A DNA stretch of 64,000 nucleotides from NCBI RefSeq assembly GCF_040869045.1, contig NC_090319.1:66064779-66128778 (forward strand). Direction: 5' to 3'. Origin of the DNA: Eurosta solidaginis (lineage: Eukaryota; Arthropoda; Insecta; Diptera; Tephritidae). The position numbers and the translations under genes were made by a program. Positions 20,411-31,835 of the stretch are shown one piece after another. The notes beneath the pieces are model-generated. The model searched no databases and was not told where the DNA came from. It worked only from the letters and a program-made list of their open reading frames with translations. Within the stretch, counting starts at the first letter, position 1, and each line of letters opens with the position of its first letter.

Positions 20411-22030
20411 CGTTCATGTGCGCGCACTTCCTTCACAGCAAATGTAACTGGCGCCGAAGGATCAGCATCGGTCGATAAATCGATATCACCCAAACGTACA
20501 GTAAATTGTCGCGCTGCAAAACTAAAATATGACACCGGCTTCAAAAGTATTCAAATGGGAACAAATTAAAATAGCTTACGGTTTCTGACGCGAATCTCTC
20601 GTACAATGCGCTGCTGTCAAAATATATTTGGAACCAATAAGCGAGCCACCACACCAGAACTCTGTACGTTTGGGACCATGCAAAAATATTGCCGTCATCC
20701 ATGGCCATTGACCATTCGGTGCTTCAACTCCACCAACAATACGCCCCGATGAATATTCCTGTTGTCCACACTCTTCTGGATCTACAATATTATTGTTGCC
20801 TAGCAGTTCTAACTCATTGCCAAGCGGGTTAGGTGTAGTCTTTGTTGCTGTGGTGGTTTTTGAGGGTTTTAACTGTGGTATTAACACCAAAATGGTGATG
20901 ATGCTGGACGTGGTGCAGTTGGACGTTTTGTTCAATAATAAAGCGGGAGAGCTACTCAAATCTTCGCAGCGGCCAGGACGCCCGTTGGGTGTTTTGCAAT
21001 AATTTTCGGCGTCTTTACCGATCACATCTTCAGTAGTCGCTGGCAACTGATCAACACGATCTATTGAGTGTGTGGTTGTCGGGTGGGTAGTCGTACTTAG
21101 TCGCATTGTGGTGTGTAGTTTGTTTAGTTGTTGCGTTTGACTACCCGCACCCGTTGCTGGTAGTCATAACTTTATTCCGATTCTTCTTCTTTTTCTTCTT
21201 CTTCTTGGTATCTTTGGTTTCAACGAACATGGGATTCGCTGGCGTTTGTGTTTCTCCCTCGCGCTTAACTAATGTCTGTAAATTGGTAATTTTTTGCTCG
21301 TTTACGAGATTACTCTCATGTGATGGTGGCGCAGGTATTTTACCTGTCGGATTTACGTCACTAAATTTTCTAGATGGCGCTGCCGTCGTTGTACTAGTAG
21401 TCGTTATAGCGCTTGTTGTACTCATCCCACTAACAGTACTAGTGGCAATATTTACCTCATTTCCCACACCAGACGCTTGATACGTTTCAGGTTTGGGTTC
21501 ATGCTGCCCACCGCGCGTTATATCCACCAACAAATGTCCCATTTTATTAAGTGCGCCTAAAGTTTCCGAGATGCGATTGAATGCCGATTGAAAGAGTAGG
21601 CGCGGAATAGTTTCATCACTACTACTATCTGTGCTACTGCTCTCTTCATCATCGCTATCGTCATAGTACTCTTCTTCATCATCATCGTCGTCATCCTCCG
21701 AGTCGGCGTCTCTACTTTCAGATTCCGAATAAGCATCTGATTCTGAATCTAAAGATGATGACTCTCAGCCAGCTTTCAGGCGATTATTTTGTTTTACTTT
21801 ATTTGTTTCCACACATCCAAATTGTCTCGAATTTTCAGCAATCACGTATCCTTTGGAGAATGGTGAGTCCGATTGCGACTGAAAAAGACGCTGCCTTAAA
21901 AGTAGATGTGAATCCAAACTGTATACTAAACTAAAAGATTTGAAGCTATTTTACTATGAGTGAACTTACATTGGTCGTTTTTCAAGTGCCTTGGCTCGTA
22001 ATCATCATCTGAGTCGATGCTGGCCGCTTA
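20411..22030 (-). pseudogene. Clip-domain serine protease, 5' half, probably a pseudogene
   Basis: Minus-strand exons are about 22030-21970, 21925-20580 and 20521-20411. The two introns are 44 and 58 bp with GT/AG ends, and a donor (GTAAGTGG) follows at 20410. The protein has an acidic, Ser-rich region (SEDDDDDDEEEYYDDSDDEE), a Thr-rich and Lys-rich linker, then a clip-like start ([15 protein letters not shown]) and the protease N-terminus ([33 protein letters not shown]). The catalytic His codon is at 20606-20608. The next exon reads FAARQFTVRLGDIDLS. Breaks: TGA at 21765-21767, a frameshift between 21141 and 21166, loss of the later clip cysteines (SSS where SNC is usual), and no Asp or Ser exon in the 20 kb to the left. 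It resembles the fly CLIPD group with the [16 protein letters not shown] start. Confidence 0.75.
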
Positions 22031-22125
22031 TGCATAATACTGAGAGAGAACTGTGACTGATAGTACTGTAAAGTAGAGAAAAAATGGCATTAGGTCTTGT
22101 TCATGTTTCGAAAGAGTTACGATGA

Positions 22126-22527
22126 TAATAGCCGTGTTTTTTTTACACGCGTATACGTTTCGTTTGCGTGTGAAAAAAACGCCTATCCTCGGTTAGATAA
22201 TGCTTAGGAGACCCATCTAGCGGCAGTGGTTAAACAACTAGCTACAGCACAGGGTGTACCGAAAAGTGGAGACACAACCCTCTGTTGTATTTCTGTGTAT
22301 AACATATAGCTGAATCAGTTGTGGTAAATAGTGGACGCGCATAGAATTAGTGCAGAGGGTGAAACATAGCCACATATTTCAGTTACATCTGAGTATAATG
22401 CGTATTGAAATTTAGTAGTACTAATTTTATGCGTAACAATTTCAGAGGTGTATTTAAAGTTTGTCGCTTAGCAGTCCATATAAAGTTTAAGCGTATACGT
22501 ATATAGATGTGAAAAAACACAGCTAAT
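22126..22527. mobile_element. MITE, about 400 bp
   Basis: Left end AATAGCCGTGTTTTTTTTAC, followed by ACGCGTATACG. Right end GTGAAAAAACACAGCTAATA, preceded by GCGTATACGTATA. The ends are imperfect inverted repeats of about 35-40 bp that share AGC(C/T)GTGTTTTTT and the GTATACG block. The core has no coding capacity. It lies just upstream of the first visible protease exon. Confidence 0.6.
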
Positions 22528-24169
22528 ATTAATGGTGCTCGCTGAACTCATGGCAACCTCGGGTATACAAGGTGGCGGATAGTGAATGACTTCTGATCTG
22601 TCAGCTACAAATATCATTAGGGGATACAAATAAGCAATAAATAATTAAAAGCGGTGAGAGAGAAGGGCCACAGTGGCAAGACAAATGGATGCCACCATAA
22701 TATTCTTATGCTATCCTCAAAATTGCGTTCCATAAGATTCTGATGGCGATGCTCTCTAGTGGAAAGTATGCTGTCGGTGACGATATTAGTCCATCTCAGG
22801 GTAATAGCTGGTCGAAATTAATGTGGTGTTAATATTCCATCATTTCCGCCTTGTTAAAACCGTGGAAGCTAAGGCATCTTTAAATTGGCGGTGCAGACCC
22901 GGCTGAGGAAGCTCCATACTCATGCCGAGTTCTGGACCTCCTTAGCGACCTGTAAAATGGCCAAAAGGTAGCATTCAAAAAAAGCAAAAAAAATTACTTA
23001 GATCACCATTTCTGATAATAATGGGAAAGCGAGGGTATCCTGCGGTTGCTCCAGCACAACCGGTACGCTTTAATGGTGAAAATCAGGGGATGTATACAGT
23101 AAGTGTGAGTCTTGAAATATACATTGTTCTTTTATACCAAATTATATGAAGAAAAAGTGTACATTTTAAAACTCACACATACTAATACAGCCCCAGAACT
23201 AATATGGCAAATTTTTTAGACTTTTTGACAGCCAACAACGGAAAATACCTCTACGTGCCTGGCACCAACTCAAAGGTGGCTATGAGGACAAAAATAAACG
23301 TTACGATGGACCCAAAAACCCTTGCCATAGGATGCTTGGTTTATCTGTGCGCGTCGGAAGCCAATGAGTCCAAGAATAAGACTCAATAATTTACAGAAGT
23401 AGCTTCTCTAAGAAGGTAAGAAATTAATGGTAATTTTGACGATACTGCTGCTGCTGAGATTTGGATTGTGAACGATGTGTAATGAACAGTTGCTACTTGA
23501 CTTTAAATTTAGCCAATAAAGAAGTTCCAGGACTGTCTCGTACTATTTGGGAATGACTTGCTAGACGTAACGGGCAATGTGAATGACTGTTTTTTTAGTC
23601 CTCCTCAATGTATCTCCTTCCCGTTGTCCGCAATGCTTCCGTAACGAGGAACTCCTGCCAGCGCCATGTTTGAGGCATCATCTTGCATTTACTTACTACC
23701 CTGGGCGATGCAATGGGAAATTAAGCTGACGAATCAGGAAGACGGACTGTAATAGATACCTTAACTGATCAAGGAAGAAAACTCAGCGAGGATGTATAAA
23801 ATAATGTCGGAGTCATACCAGAAAATCTGCTGAGGATACCACTTCGACCACATTATCTTGAGCTCCAACAGGCAGACTAATGAGGTCTTACTGCAAAACA
23901 GTCAGTTGTTTCACATATGTTAAAGTCCAAAGGTAATTGGTTAAGGAACATGTTCGCTTAGTGCGTCATCTTGAACGACCTAAGTATAAATAACTGTTAC
24001 CTCTCCTTTATTCAGCTCTTTAACATTGTACATTGTTTTCCCAGCCATTTGATATGAATTTTGCAGCTAAGCTTACTATCGATCTCGAAGTCCAGATACT
24101 TTACTCCCGCAAATAGAGAGAGCGCAGCACCATTTAGAGTGTAAAGGGGCTGTAAAGTGTCGAAGAATA
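22528..24169. other. Unassigned sequence
   Basis: No gene recognised. Short plus-strand frames such as 23204-23389 have no motif I know. Parts with mixed GC content (22860-22960, 23570-23900) may be old transposon debris, but no end or domain could be read. Confidence 0.3.
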
Positions 24170-24630
24170 TATGTAGGCCTTACAACCTTGGACTAACAAA
24201 GTTGCTTCTATCATCAAAAAAGAGGACTGTAGATTCATGACGGGTATTCTGACTGGACACTGTCTTCTGGCGTCAAATGCCTTTAAATTATGCTTGGTCA
24301 GTGATACCAAATGTAAGAAGTGCGGGTTGGAGGAGGAAGCAAGCGATCGAACGAACACATTTTGTGCTCGCGCCCTGCGCTTTCCAGCCTAAGAGTTCGG
24401 ATATTAGGAGTGATGCAGCTGCCCGATCTAGTAGCAGAAAGTGGTATAGGTCCTAGAAGGCTTCTAGTATTTGCCAAGGGGATGGAGTTATTTTATAACA
24501 TAGGTCCGGTGTGATAGGGTTTTTCAGTGTGGTCGTTAAATACATTTCTGGTAACACTATGGACTCATTCAGTCTATGTGAGGTCTCATTGACCGACCAG
24601 TTCAACCAAACCTAACCTAACCTAACACAT
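24170..24630 (+). mobile_element. I-type LINE, 3' end fragment
   Basis: Plus-strand remnants of the ORF2 C-terminus: ILTGHCLLAS-like (ATTCTGACTGGACACTG), a Cys-rich CxxC tail (AAGTGCGGGTTGGAGGAGG) and LLVFAKGMELFYN just before the stop. A conserved 3' UTR follows (GACTCATTCAGTCTATGTGAG) and ends in CCTAACCTAACCTAA. Four other copies or parts of this family are in the window. Confidence 0.75.
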
Positions 24631-25644
24631 AATCTTTTCCTCCACAGAAGCATAAAGAAAACTCGTTCTTGCAGCTTTGCGATGTCCTCTCGGCGAGTGC
24701 TTGTTACTGAAGCTTGTAAATTTGTGTTATCTTAGCTTCTAGCATTGCTTGCGACGGCAGATTTGGTTGTATATAACATCACGCTCTGTTCCAGAAATAT
24801 TGACAGAGTCTATTGTTAGAAATCTGTAGACGTTTCTACCTATTATTTCTTGAATGATAGTTTCTGTTAATCTGTCCTTCACGTGCGATACAGAATAAGT
24901 TTGGATCCAGTTGGGGCCGCCCTTCTGTGGATATCCAAACGAAAAATGACACTGAAGATTACACATCACAAAAACCGGATTTTCTCCAAACCAAATTTGA
25001 CAATATATACATGAATTATTATTCACTTTGTCGGAAAGTCAACAAAACAAAATCATATCCAAAAGCCTTTTAAAGACCTTCATCCTTAAGGACTTAAGGC
25101 CTATGGATCTGTAGTCACTAACAATTTAGTGAACTATGTATTAAGATGACTTTAACTTTTCTCCAGATTTGAGGACAATGGGCTGGTGTGACTCCGGCTC
25201 TATAAATTTTCTACGGTACTTTTAATTGGTTTCCAGAAAATTTTCACGAAAACGAAAGTGGAAGTGGAAGTAATAAACAACATTTAATTTACAACAAACA
25301 TTTCAGTGTCACATTTACTTCCGAAATCAGAGACGTCACCTTACCATTGCCTTAACTGGCGCTAAGATGCTGTAAAATTCCATTGCTGTAATTATTTCAC
25401 GCTTGCCGCATGTAGTCTAGCCATCTACATATATACATACCATATTCATCAGCGGTCTCATTGCGGTTGGAAAAACTCGTTCATAAGAGATCTTGCAAGT
25501 TAACATAAGGATCAGTTTTTCAGAAAAAGTTCAACCCAATTTGTCATTTAAACTACACTTAAACTTATTCTGCAGTTTTTCAGTCTACTTTAACTGAATT
25601 TTAAGCTGAGCTTAAGCGGCCGATCTGGCAGGGATAAACTCTAG
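24631..25644. other. Unassigned, with one 95-residue minus frame
   Basis: The minus-strand frame 24739-25026 (NNSCIYCQIWFG ... RNVYRFLTIDSVN) is cysteine-bearing, and the LTIDSVN segment loosely recalls Pif1-type helicases of Helitrons. The support is too weak for a call. The rest, including the region 25090-25640, shows no gene or element end. Confidence 0.25.
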
Positions 25645-26024
25645 TTAACCTATCGGGCGGCAACCATGGTATGATTGTAGCGTGCTCCGCCTACCACACC
25701 GAATGCCCTGGGTTCACACCCCGGCAAAGCAACATCAAAATTTTAGAAATAAGGTTTTTCAATTAGAAGAAAATTTGTCTAAGCGGGGTCGCCCCTCGGA
25801 AGTGTTTGGCAAGCACTCCGAGTGTATTTCTGCCATGAAAAGCTCTCAGTGAAAACTCATATGTTCTGAGTCGGCATAAAACAAGTAGGTCCCGTCCCGC
25901 AAATTTGTAGGAAAAATTAAAAAGGAGCACGACGCAAATTGGAAGAGAAGCTCGGCCTGAAATCTCTTCGGAGGTTATCGCGCCTTACATTTTATTAATT
26001 TTTTTTATTTACTTAACCTATCGG
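25645..26024 (+). mobile_element. tRNA-type SINE with 12-bp target duplication
   Basis: The body 25657-26012 starts with a tRNA-like head: an A-box-like TGGTATGATTGTAGCG and a B box GGTTCACACCCCG. A conserved tail follows (AAGCGGGGTCGCCCCTCGG, AGCACGACGCAAATTGGAAG, GAAGCTCGGCC) and a T-rich 3' end. It is bounded by the direct repeat TTAACCTATCGG at 25645-25656 and 26013-26024. Transcribed by RNA polymerase III and moved by LINE enzymes, by analogy with other SINEs. Confidence 0.9.
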
Positions 26025-26101
26025 TGATTTACGTTCGTTCGAAATGGCGTCGAATATACCCAACAAGCATTTGGGCTTGAGTAGCATTAGAGCTCATGTT
26101 G

Positions 26102-26756
26102 ATTAATATTAGGGCTGTGAACTGCATCCGGATTTTTCAACTATCTGGATAAACGGGATATTCGAATAACCGAATAGCTAAGCAAATAATCCGGTTATCC
26201 GGATATCCGGATACGTAAACGGAAAATCCGGATATCCTTATGTCCGGATACTGGAATATAAAAGTTTAATATATGCATATCAGAATTGAACGAAGCAAAC
26301 ATCGAAAAATTATTCACAAAATATGTTTGTAGATTATGAAATTAATGTCAAAAATTAAAAAGCTACAATTTTACAAACATCAACAATTTTACAATTTAGA
26401 CTAATAATGAGTGCTAAAATGGTCAGCAAGTGAAAATAACAGTGCCATTTGTTTATATTGGGAAAAAAGCTGCACAACAAAGGACCGACATCAAGTATAT
26501 GGTGCCACTATCGGTTTTTCCATCTTCAAGAGAATGGTATGGATGCAGCTTTTCTCTCTAAATCTGCGCCAGAATATAAGCCGATAAATAAAATAAATTA
26601 TAAAAAATAATGATATATAAATCCGGATATCCGGATAGTTTCACCAACGAATATTAACCGGATATCCATGCCGTCCGGATTTTATCCGTGTCACCGGATA
26701 TCCATATGGATATCCGGATATTCGAATATGCGGATAGTCCCAGCCCTAATTAATAT
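26102..26756. mobile_element. hAT-type MITE with perfect 8-bp target duplication
   Basis: Element 26110-26748 begins TAGGGCTGTGAACT and ends AGTCCCAGCCCTA, an inverted terminal repeat. It is flanked by ATTAATAT at 26102-26109 and 26749-26756, the 8-bp duplication expected of hAT elements. The inner ends are packed with CCGGATATCCGGATA palindromes (about 26170-26260 and 26620-26735). The core has no coding region, so it depends on another hAT's transposase. Confidence 0.9.
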
Positions 26757-27927
26757 CATACTTCTAAAATCTTAAGAGTTGTTACGAAACAGTGGCTAAA
26801 CTTGAGAATCACTGTGTACTCAACAAAAGGGGGATTTTTTTATAAAGCGAAAAATGTTATTACTTAAGTTGAAGAAATTATCGCTCCCGACTTATGGTTC
26901 TTTGACTGGACTCAAGTGTAAGATTCTAATACTACAGTATTTTCACGAAAATAAAATAAAATATATATAATTTATTTTTTGATAAATTACGCTTCATTAC
27001 CACTATCAATCAGGTGTTTATTTCTCACAATAAATATATGTCGCCTTTGGTGGTACCACCTTGGAGATTTGTTTTCAACTTAATCTCAACTCGATATCCA
27101 ATGTAGGATATCAACTGGAGAATCATGTCCAATATTCATTTCAGAACTGTACATTTCTCAAAATCTCTCAAAGCACACTGGTCGGTCTTATATGGAGTTG
27201 GTGGCCAAAAATACTTCCACTAGAGATATAAACGTGAAACTTTGGTCACGGCTTTATAAATATGTGAGAATTATTTTTTCATAAAATTGGTGCGGGTGAT
27301 ACTTTCATATCGACCCACTTTCACCGCATGCATACAAAAAGTGAGTTGATGTGGGGGGAAGTGGTAAGATGTGTCTATCGCAAGTACAATGTTTAGAAAA
27401 AGAAAAAGAAATTAAAGAAAAAGAAAAAGAAATTAAAGTTAATTAATTAAAGCATACATAACAATAACAAAACAACAAACACACACAAAAGTTTACATTT
27501 TCATATCGTTGACTGGATAAAATAATGTCGTATATTACATTTGAACACATATAACATACGACAATAATTTATCCGGGTGACGCTATCAGAAAACTGTCGC
27601 AAAACATAGTTAGTGACAGAAAGTGGCAGCTGATATTAACACTTTAGAATCTTAAAATTTTGACTAATAACAAGATATAAGTCCGAACGTGAGGATCGGT
27701 GAGGAACCCAACTAAACCTTTAGCTAAAATTTGAAATTTAAATATTTGTGCAAATAAACACTAATAAAGGCACTGGTGAAATTTTAAATTACAAAAACAA
27801 AACTCAACAAGCTAAAGACTCAAATTATTTCAAAATGAAGTAAATACATTTGTCTTCAATATTCATTTTTACTTATTTCAATACAGTAATGTTTTATGTA
27901 TTTTTAAATAGCTTAAACTTGCACTTT
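26757..27927. other. AT-rich spacer with a long hairpin
   Basis: No gene supported. A 22-bp inverted repeat (left arm 27515-27536, right arm 27553-27574, 19 of 22 positions paired, loop 16 nt) contains GTCGTATATT and its mirror. A GAAAAAGAAAAAGAAATTAAAG simple repeat lies at about 27398-27450. Confidence 0.4.
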
Positions 27928-30133
27928 ATTATACTCAGTTGAGCAGAGCTCACAGAGTATATTAACTTTGATTGGCTAACGGTTGGTTGTACAGGTATAA
28001 AGGAATCGAGATAGATATAGACTTCCATATATCAAAATCATCAGTATCGAAACAAAATTTGATTGAGCCATGTCCGTCCGTCGGTCCGTCCGTCCGTTAA
28101 CACGATAACTTGAGTAAATTTTGAGGTATCTTGATGAAATTTGGTATGTAGGTCCCCGGGTACTCATCCCAGATCGGTATTTAAAATGAATCGATATCGG
28201 ACTATAACAACGCCCACTTTTTCGATATCGAAAATTTCGAAAAATCGAAAAAGTGCGCCAATTCATTACCAAAGACGGATAAAGCGATGAAATTTGGTAG
28301 GTGAGTTAACCTTACGACGCAGAATAGAAAACTAGTAAAATTTTGGACAATGGGCGTGGCACCGCCCACTTTTAAAAGAAGGTAATTTAGAAGTTTTGCA
28401 AGCTGTAATTTGGCAGTCGTTGAAGATATCATGATGAAATTTGGCAGGAACGTTACCCCTATGTTTGCTTAATAAAAATTAGCAAAATCGGAGACCGACC
28501 ACGTCCACTTAAAAATATTTTTCTTTAAAGTCAAATTAAAAAAAAAAAAGTTAATATCTTTACAGTATATAAGTAAATTATGTCAATATTCAACTCCAGT
28601 AATGATAGGGTGCAACAAAATACAAAAACAAAAGAAAATTTCAAAATAGGCGTGGCTCCGCCCTTTTTCATTTAACTTGTCTAGGATACTTTTAATGCCA
28701 TAAGTCGAACAAAAATTTACCAATCCCTGTGAAATTTGGTAGGAGCTTAGATTCTAGGACGATAACTGTTTTCTGTGAAAAAGGGCGAAATCGGTTGAAG
28801 CCACGCACAGTTTTTACACACAGTCCACCGCCTGTCCTTCCGCTCGGCCGTTAACATGATAACTTGAGCAAAAATCGATATATCTCTACTCAACTCAGTT
28901 CACGTAATTATCTGAACTCACTTTGTACTGGTGTAAAAAATAGCCGAAATCCGACCATGACCACGCCCACTTTTTCGATATCGAAAATTGCGAAAAATTA
29001 AAAAAAATTCATAATTCTATACCAAATACGAAAAAAAGGATGAAACATGGTAATTGGATTCATTTATTGACGCAAAATATAACTTTAGAAAAAAACTTTG
29101 TAAAATGCGTGTGACACCTACCATATTAAGTAGAAGAAAATGAAAAAGTTCTGCGGGCGGAATCAAAAGCCCTTGGAATCTTTGAAGGAATACTGTTCGT
29201 GGTATTACATATATAAATAAATTAGCGGTACCAGACAGATGATGATCTGGGTCACCCTGGTCCACATTTTGTTCGATATCTCGAAACCGCCTTCACATAT
29301 AAAACTACCACCATTCCCTTTTAAACCCCTCATTAATACCTTTAATTTGATACCCATATTGTACAAACGCATTCTAGAGTCACCCCTGGTCCACCTTTAT
29401 GGCGATATCTCGAAAAGGCGTCCACCTATAGAACTAAGGGACACTCCCTTTTAAAATACTCGCTATCACCTTTCGTTTGATACCCATATTGTACAAACGC
29501 ATTCTAGAGTCAACCCTGGTCCACCTTTATAACGATATCCCGAAAAGGCGTCCATCTATAGAACTAAGGCCCACTCCCTTTTAAAATACTCATTAACACC
29601 TTTCATTTGATACCCATATCGTACAAACAAATTCTATAGTCACCCCTCGTCCACCTTTATGGCGGTGTCTCGAAAAGGCATCCACACATTAAACTAAGGC
29701 CCACTCCCTTTTAAAATACTCATGAATACCTTTCGTTTGATACTCATATTGTACAAACGCATTCTAGAGTCACCCCTGCTCCACCTTTATGGCGATATCT
29801 CGACCACTTATAGAACTAAGGCCCACTCTCTTTTAAAATACTCATTATCACCTTTCGCTTGATACCCATATCGTACAAACAAATTCTAGACTCCCCCTAG
29901 TCCACCTTTATGGCTATATCCCTAAATAACGTCCACCTATAGAACTATGGCCCACTCCCTATTAAAATACTCTTTAATATCATCCATTTGATACACATGT
30001 CATACAAACACTTTCCAGGGTTACCCTTGGTTCATTTTCCTACATGGTGATTTTCCCTTATTTTGTCTCCATAGCTCTCAACTGAGTATATAATGTTCGG
30101 TTACACCCGAACTTAGCCTTCCTTACTTGTTTT
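27928..30133 (+). mobile_element. DINE-1-like (Helentron-type) non-autonomous element, family A, copy 1
   Basis: Starts TTATACTCAGTTGAGC (27928). Near the start come GAGTATATTAA and CCATGTCCGTCCGTC, as in Drosophila DINE-1. The inner inverted repeat TATACTCAGTTGAG (27930) recurs reversed as CTCAACTGAGTATA (30077-30090). A perfect hairpin GTTCGG-TTACAC-CCGAAC (30095-30112) sits about 20 bp before the end CCTTCCTTACTTG. This layout of subterminal repeats plus 3' hairpin defines DINE-1/Helentron-associated elements. The second half carries a 130-bp minisatellite. No protein is encoded. Confidence 0.75.
29247..30045 (+). repeat. 130-bp minisatellite within family A copy 1
   Basis: ATTCTAGAGTCACCCCTGGT recurs with small changes at 29371, 29501, 29631, 29761, about 29883 and about 30011: four exact 130-bp steps and then slightly shorter ones. 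Each unit has TCCACCTTTAT, CGATATCTCGAAAAGGCGTC, CCACTCCCTTTTAAAATACT and TTTGATACCCATA. Copy 2 at 42375 has fewer units. Confidence 0.85.
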
Positions 30134-31440
30134 TAACTCGCTCACACTGCAAAAACCAACCAATACCATAACTTCACTTTTGAAGCTATTTTTGAGAGTA
30201 AAGTTCGAATGCAACAAAAACAAATATACCTTTTAAAAGGCTGTTATATGGATTTGGATATCAATTTGAGAACTATCTGGTTTAAGAATAACTTGATAAT
30301 GATATTGGATATCACCTCCGGAACTAGATATATATTTCGCTGGAGAAATATCTTTTAAATGTTTGTTGGGTAAACGAAATCCAGTTGTCGTATCTACAAA
30401 TTGTCTAGATAATAAAATACCAATGTTGCCATATAAAAAATGCTGCCCCAAAAGCGGACTTAAACTTTGACTGAAAAACAACTCAGTAGTTTAACTGGAG
30501 TTTAAATTTGACCAGAGTTTAAGCAAACTTAGTTTAAGCTAAGATTAACCAGCTAATCAAAAACCGGGCCTAAGTCACTCTTTGTGAGCATTTAGTTGTA
30601 GCAGATGCTTGAATGATTTGCTGGTTTTTTCGCTATTTGTTGTAATAATTACATAATATGTGGATTTACCTACCACTGTAGCAATAATCCGGGCAATTAA
30701 ACATGCTGAGACAACTGAGGGAGCAGGGACCGTAAGAGTAACCACATTAGTAACAAAACTTATATTTTTTTGCACATAGTTAAGTAGTGGAAACACGATT
30801 CGTGAGATGGTTAATGTAGGTACCACACAAGTAGACGTTATACCTCTGCTACTTTGTGTGATGAGTGTTACCCAGCTGGATCCACTCAGGTTTAGGGTAT
30901 ACAAATATTTCGGATACATTTAGCATTGTTAAGTAAGAAAAACTTCCTCTGCCATTTTAGAAACAAAATTTCCAATAATGTACAATTGGGCTAGAAACGG
31001 GGCACCGATATTAGCTCGAAAAAATGCACGTGCTGTCTTCACGCGAGAGTACACCGCACCAAATCTAATAGCACATAAAGGTGGCGACTCGAACTTAAGG
31101 TTCAATGGCAAAGTCAAATTCTAGAAGTCGTTCGGAACAAAAAGTCACTCAAAGCACAAAACACGAGCATTACTCTGGAACTCCACAGCATTCAAATGTC
31201 CTTGTTCCTCGGAGGATAGATCACATAAAAAAGTTAAGCTCAGCTTTTGTGTCATATAGGGGCACACATCTGTAAGCATCAGCTGTTTGATCTGAATAAA
31301 CATGAGGATACAAACAGTTTCATTCGCATTGAGCCGGTGGACTCCAAAGCTGAATCACTCATCTTGCCCCATGTTTTCATAGTCAAATTCCAAACTTTGT
31401 TCTGGCTCAACTCCATTCTTGACACTGTTACAGGTTAGGT
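30134..31440. other. Unassigned AT-rich sequence
   Basis: Minus-strand frames at 30575-30919 and 30929-31117 have no domain I recognise. A TTAAGC-rich stretch at 30470-30560 resembles 25540-25620 in motif content (GAAAAA, AACTG, TTTAAGCT). The two may belong to one decayed element, but no clear ends were found. Confidence 0.25.
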
Positions 31441-31835
31441 TGAACTCTTTCATATCCAGAAGAAAACACAGCATATGCTATGTCCTTACATATTACAAAA
31501 AGTTTTTCATTTGTCAGAGACTGTGTTAGCGTAAGGGCAATCCCTAGAAACAACGGGTCAGTGAGAAGTATACATCTTTATTCGTCCCTGGGCATAAGGG
31601 AATATATGGAAATGAAAAAGCGGATGAGCTAGCCGAGGGGAGCCGAGAGTTGCACATGATCGACCAAGTGCCGGGCTTTCGACCGCATAATAACAAAATT
31701 ACTCTTATTACTAAAAAAGGAGGGATGTAGGCTCATGATTGGTCATATGATTGGACACTAACTTGTGGCGTCACATTCTTTCAAATTATACCTGGGCAAT
31801 AATAGAAGTTTTAAGAATTGCGGGTGGCAGGAGTA
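31440..31835 (+). mobile_element. I-type LINE, RNase H fragment on the plus strand
   Basis: Fragments GGAATATATGGAAATGAAAA and GCGGATGAGCTAGCCGAGGG match the G-NERADELA codons of the family's RNase H. Further on, ATGATTGGACACTAACTTGTGG matches the LTGHCLLAS segment. It is heavily decayed. It meets an opposite copy of the same family at about 31836. Confidence 0.6.

Noticed and set aside
21106..21480. 124-residue plus-strand frame
   Set aside because: Shadow of the minus-strand protease linker, whose codons for Thr, Lys and Glu give the hydrophobic antisense frame.
28202..28432. 76-residue frame found again at 42637-42867
   Set aside because: The frames lie in the two family A copies and recur because the element does; DINE-1-like elements are noncoding and the frame is not kept at its ends.
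25530..30560. A single large element with ends at 25.5 and 30.5 kb, suggested by TTTAAGCT/GAAAAA-rich sequence at both
   Set aside because: The similarity is limited to short AT-rich words and no inverted repeat could be aligned.
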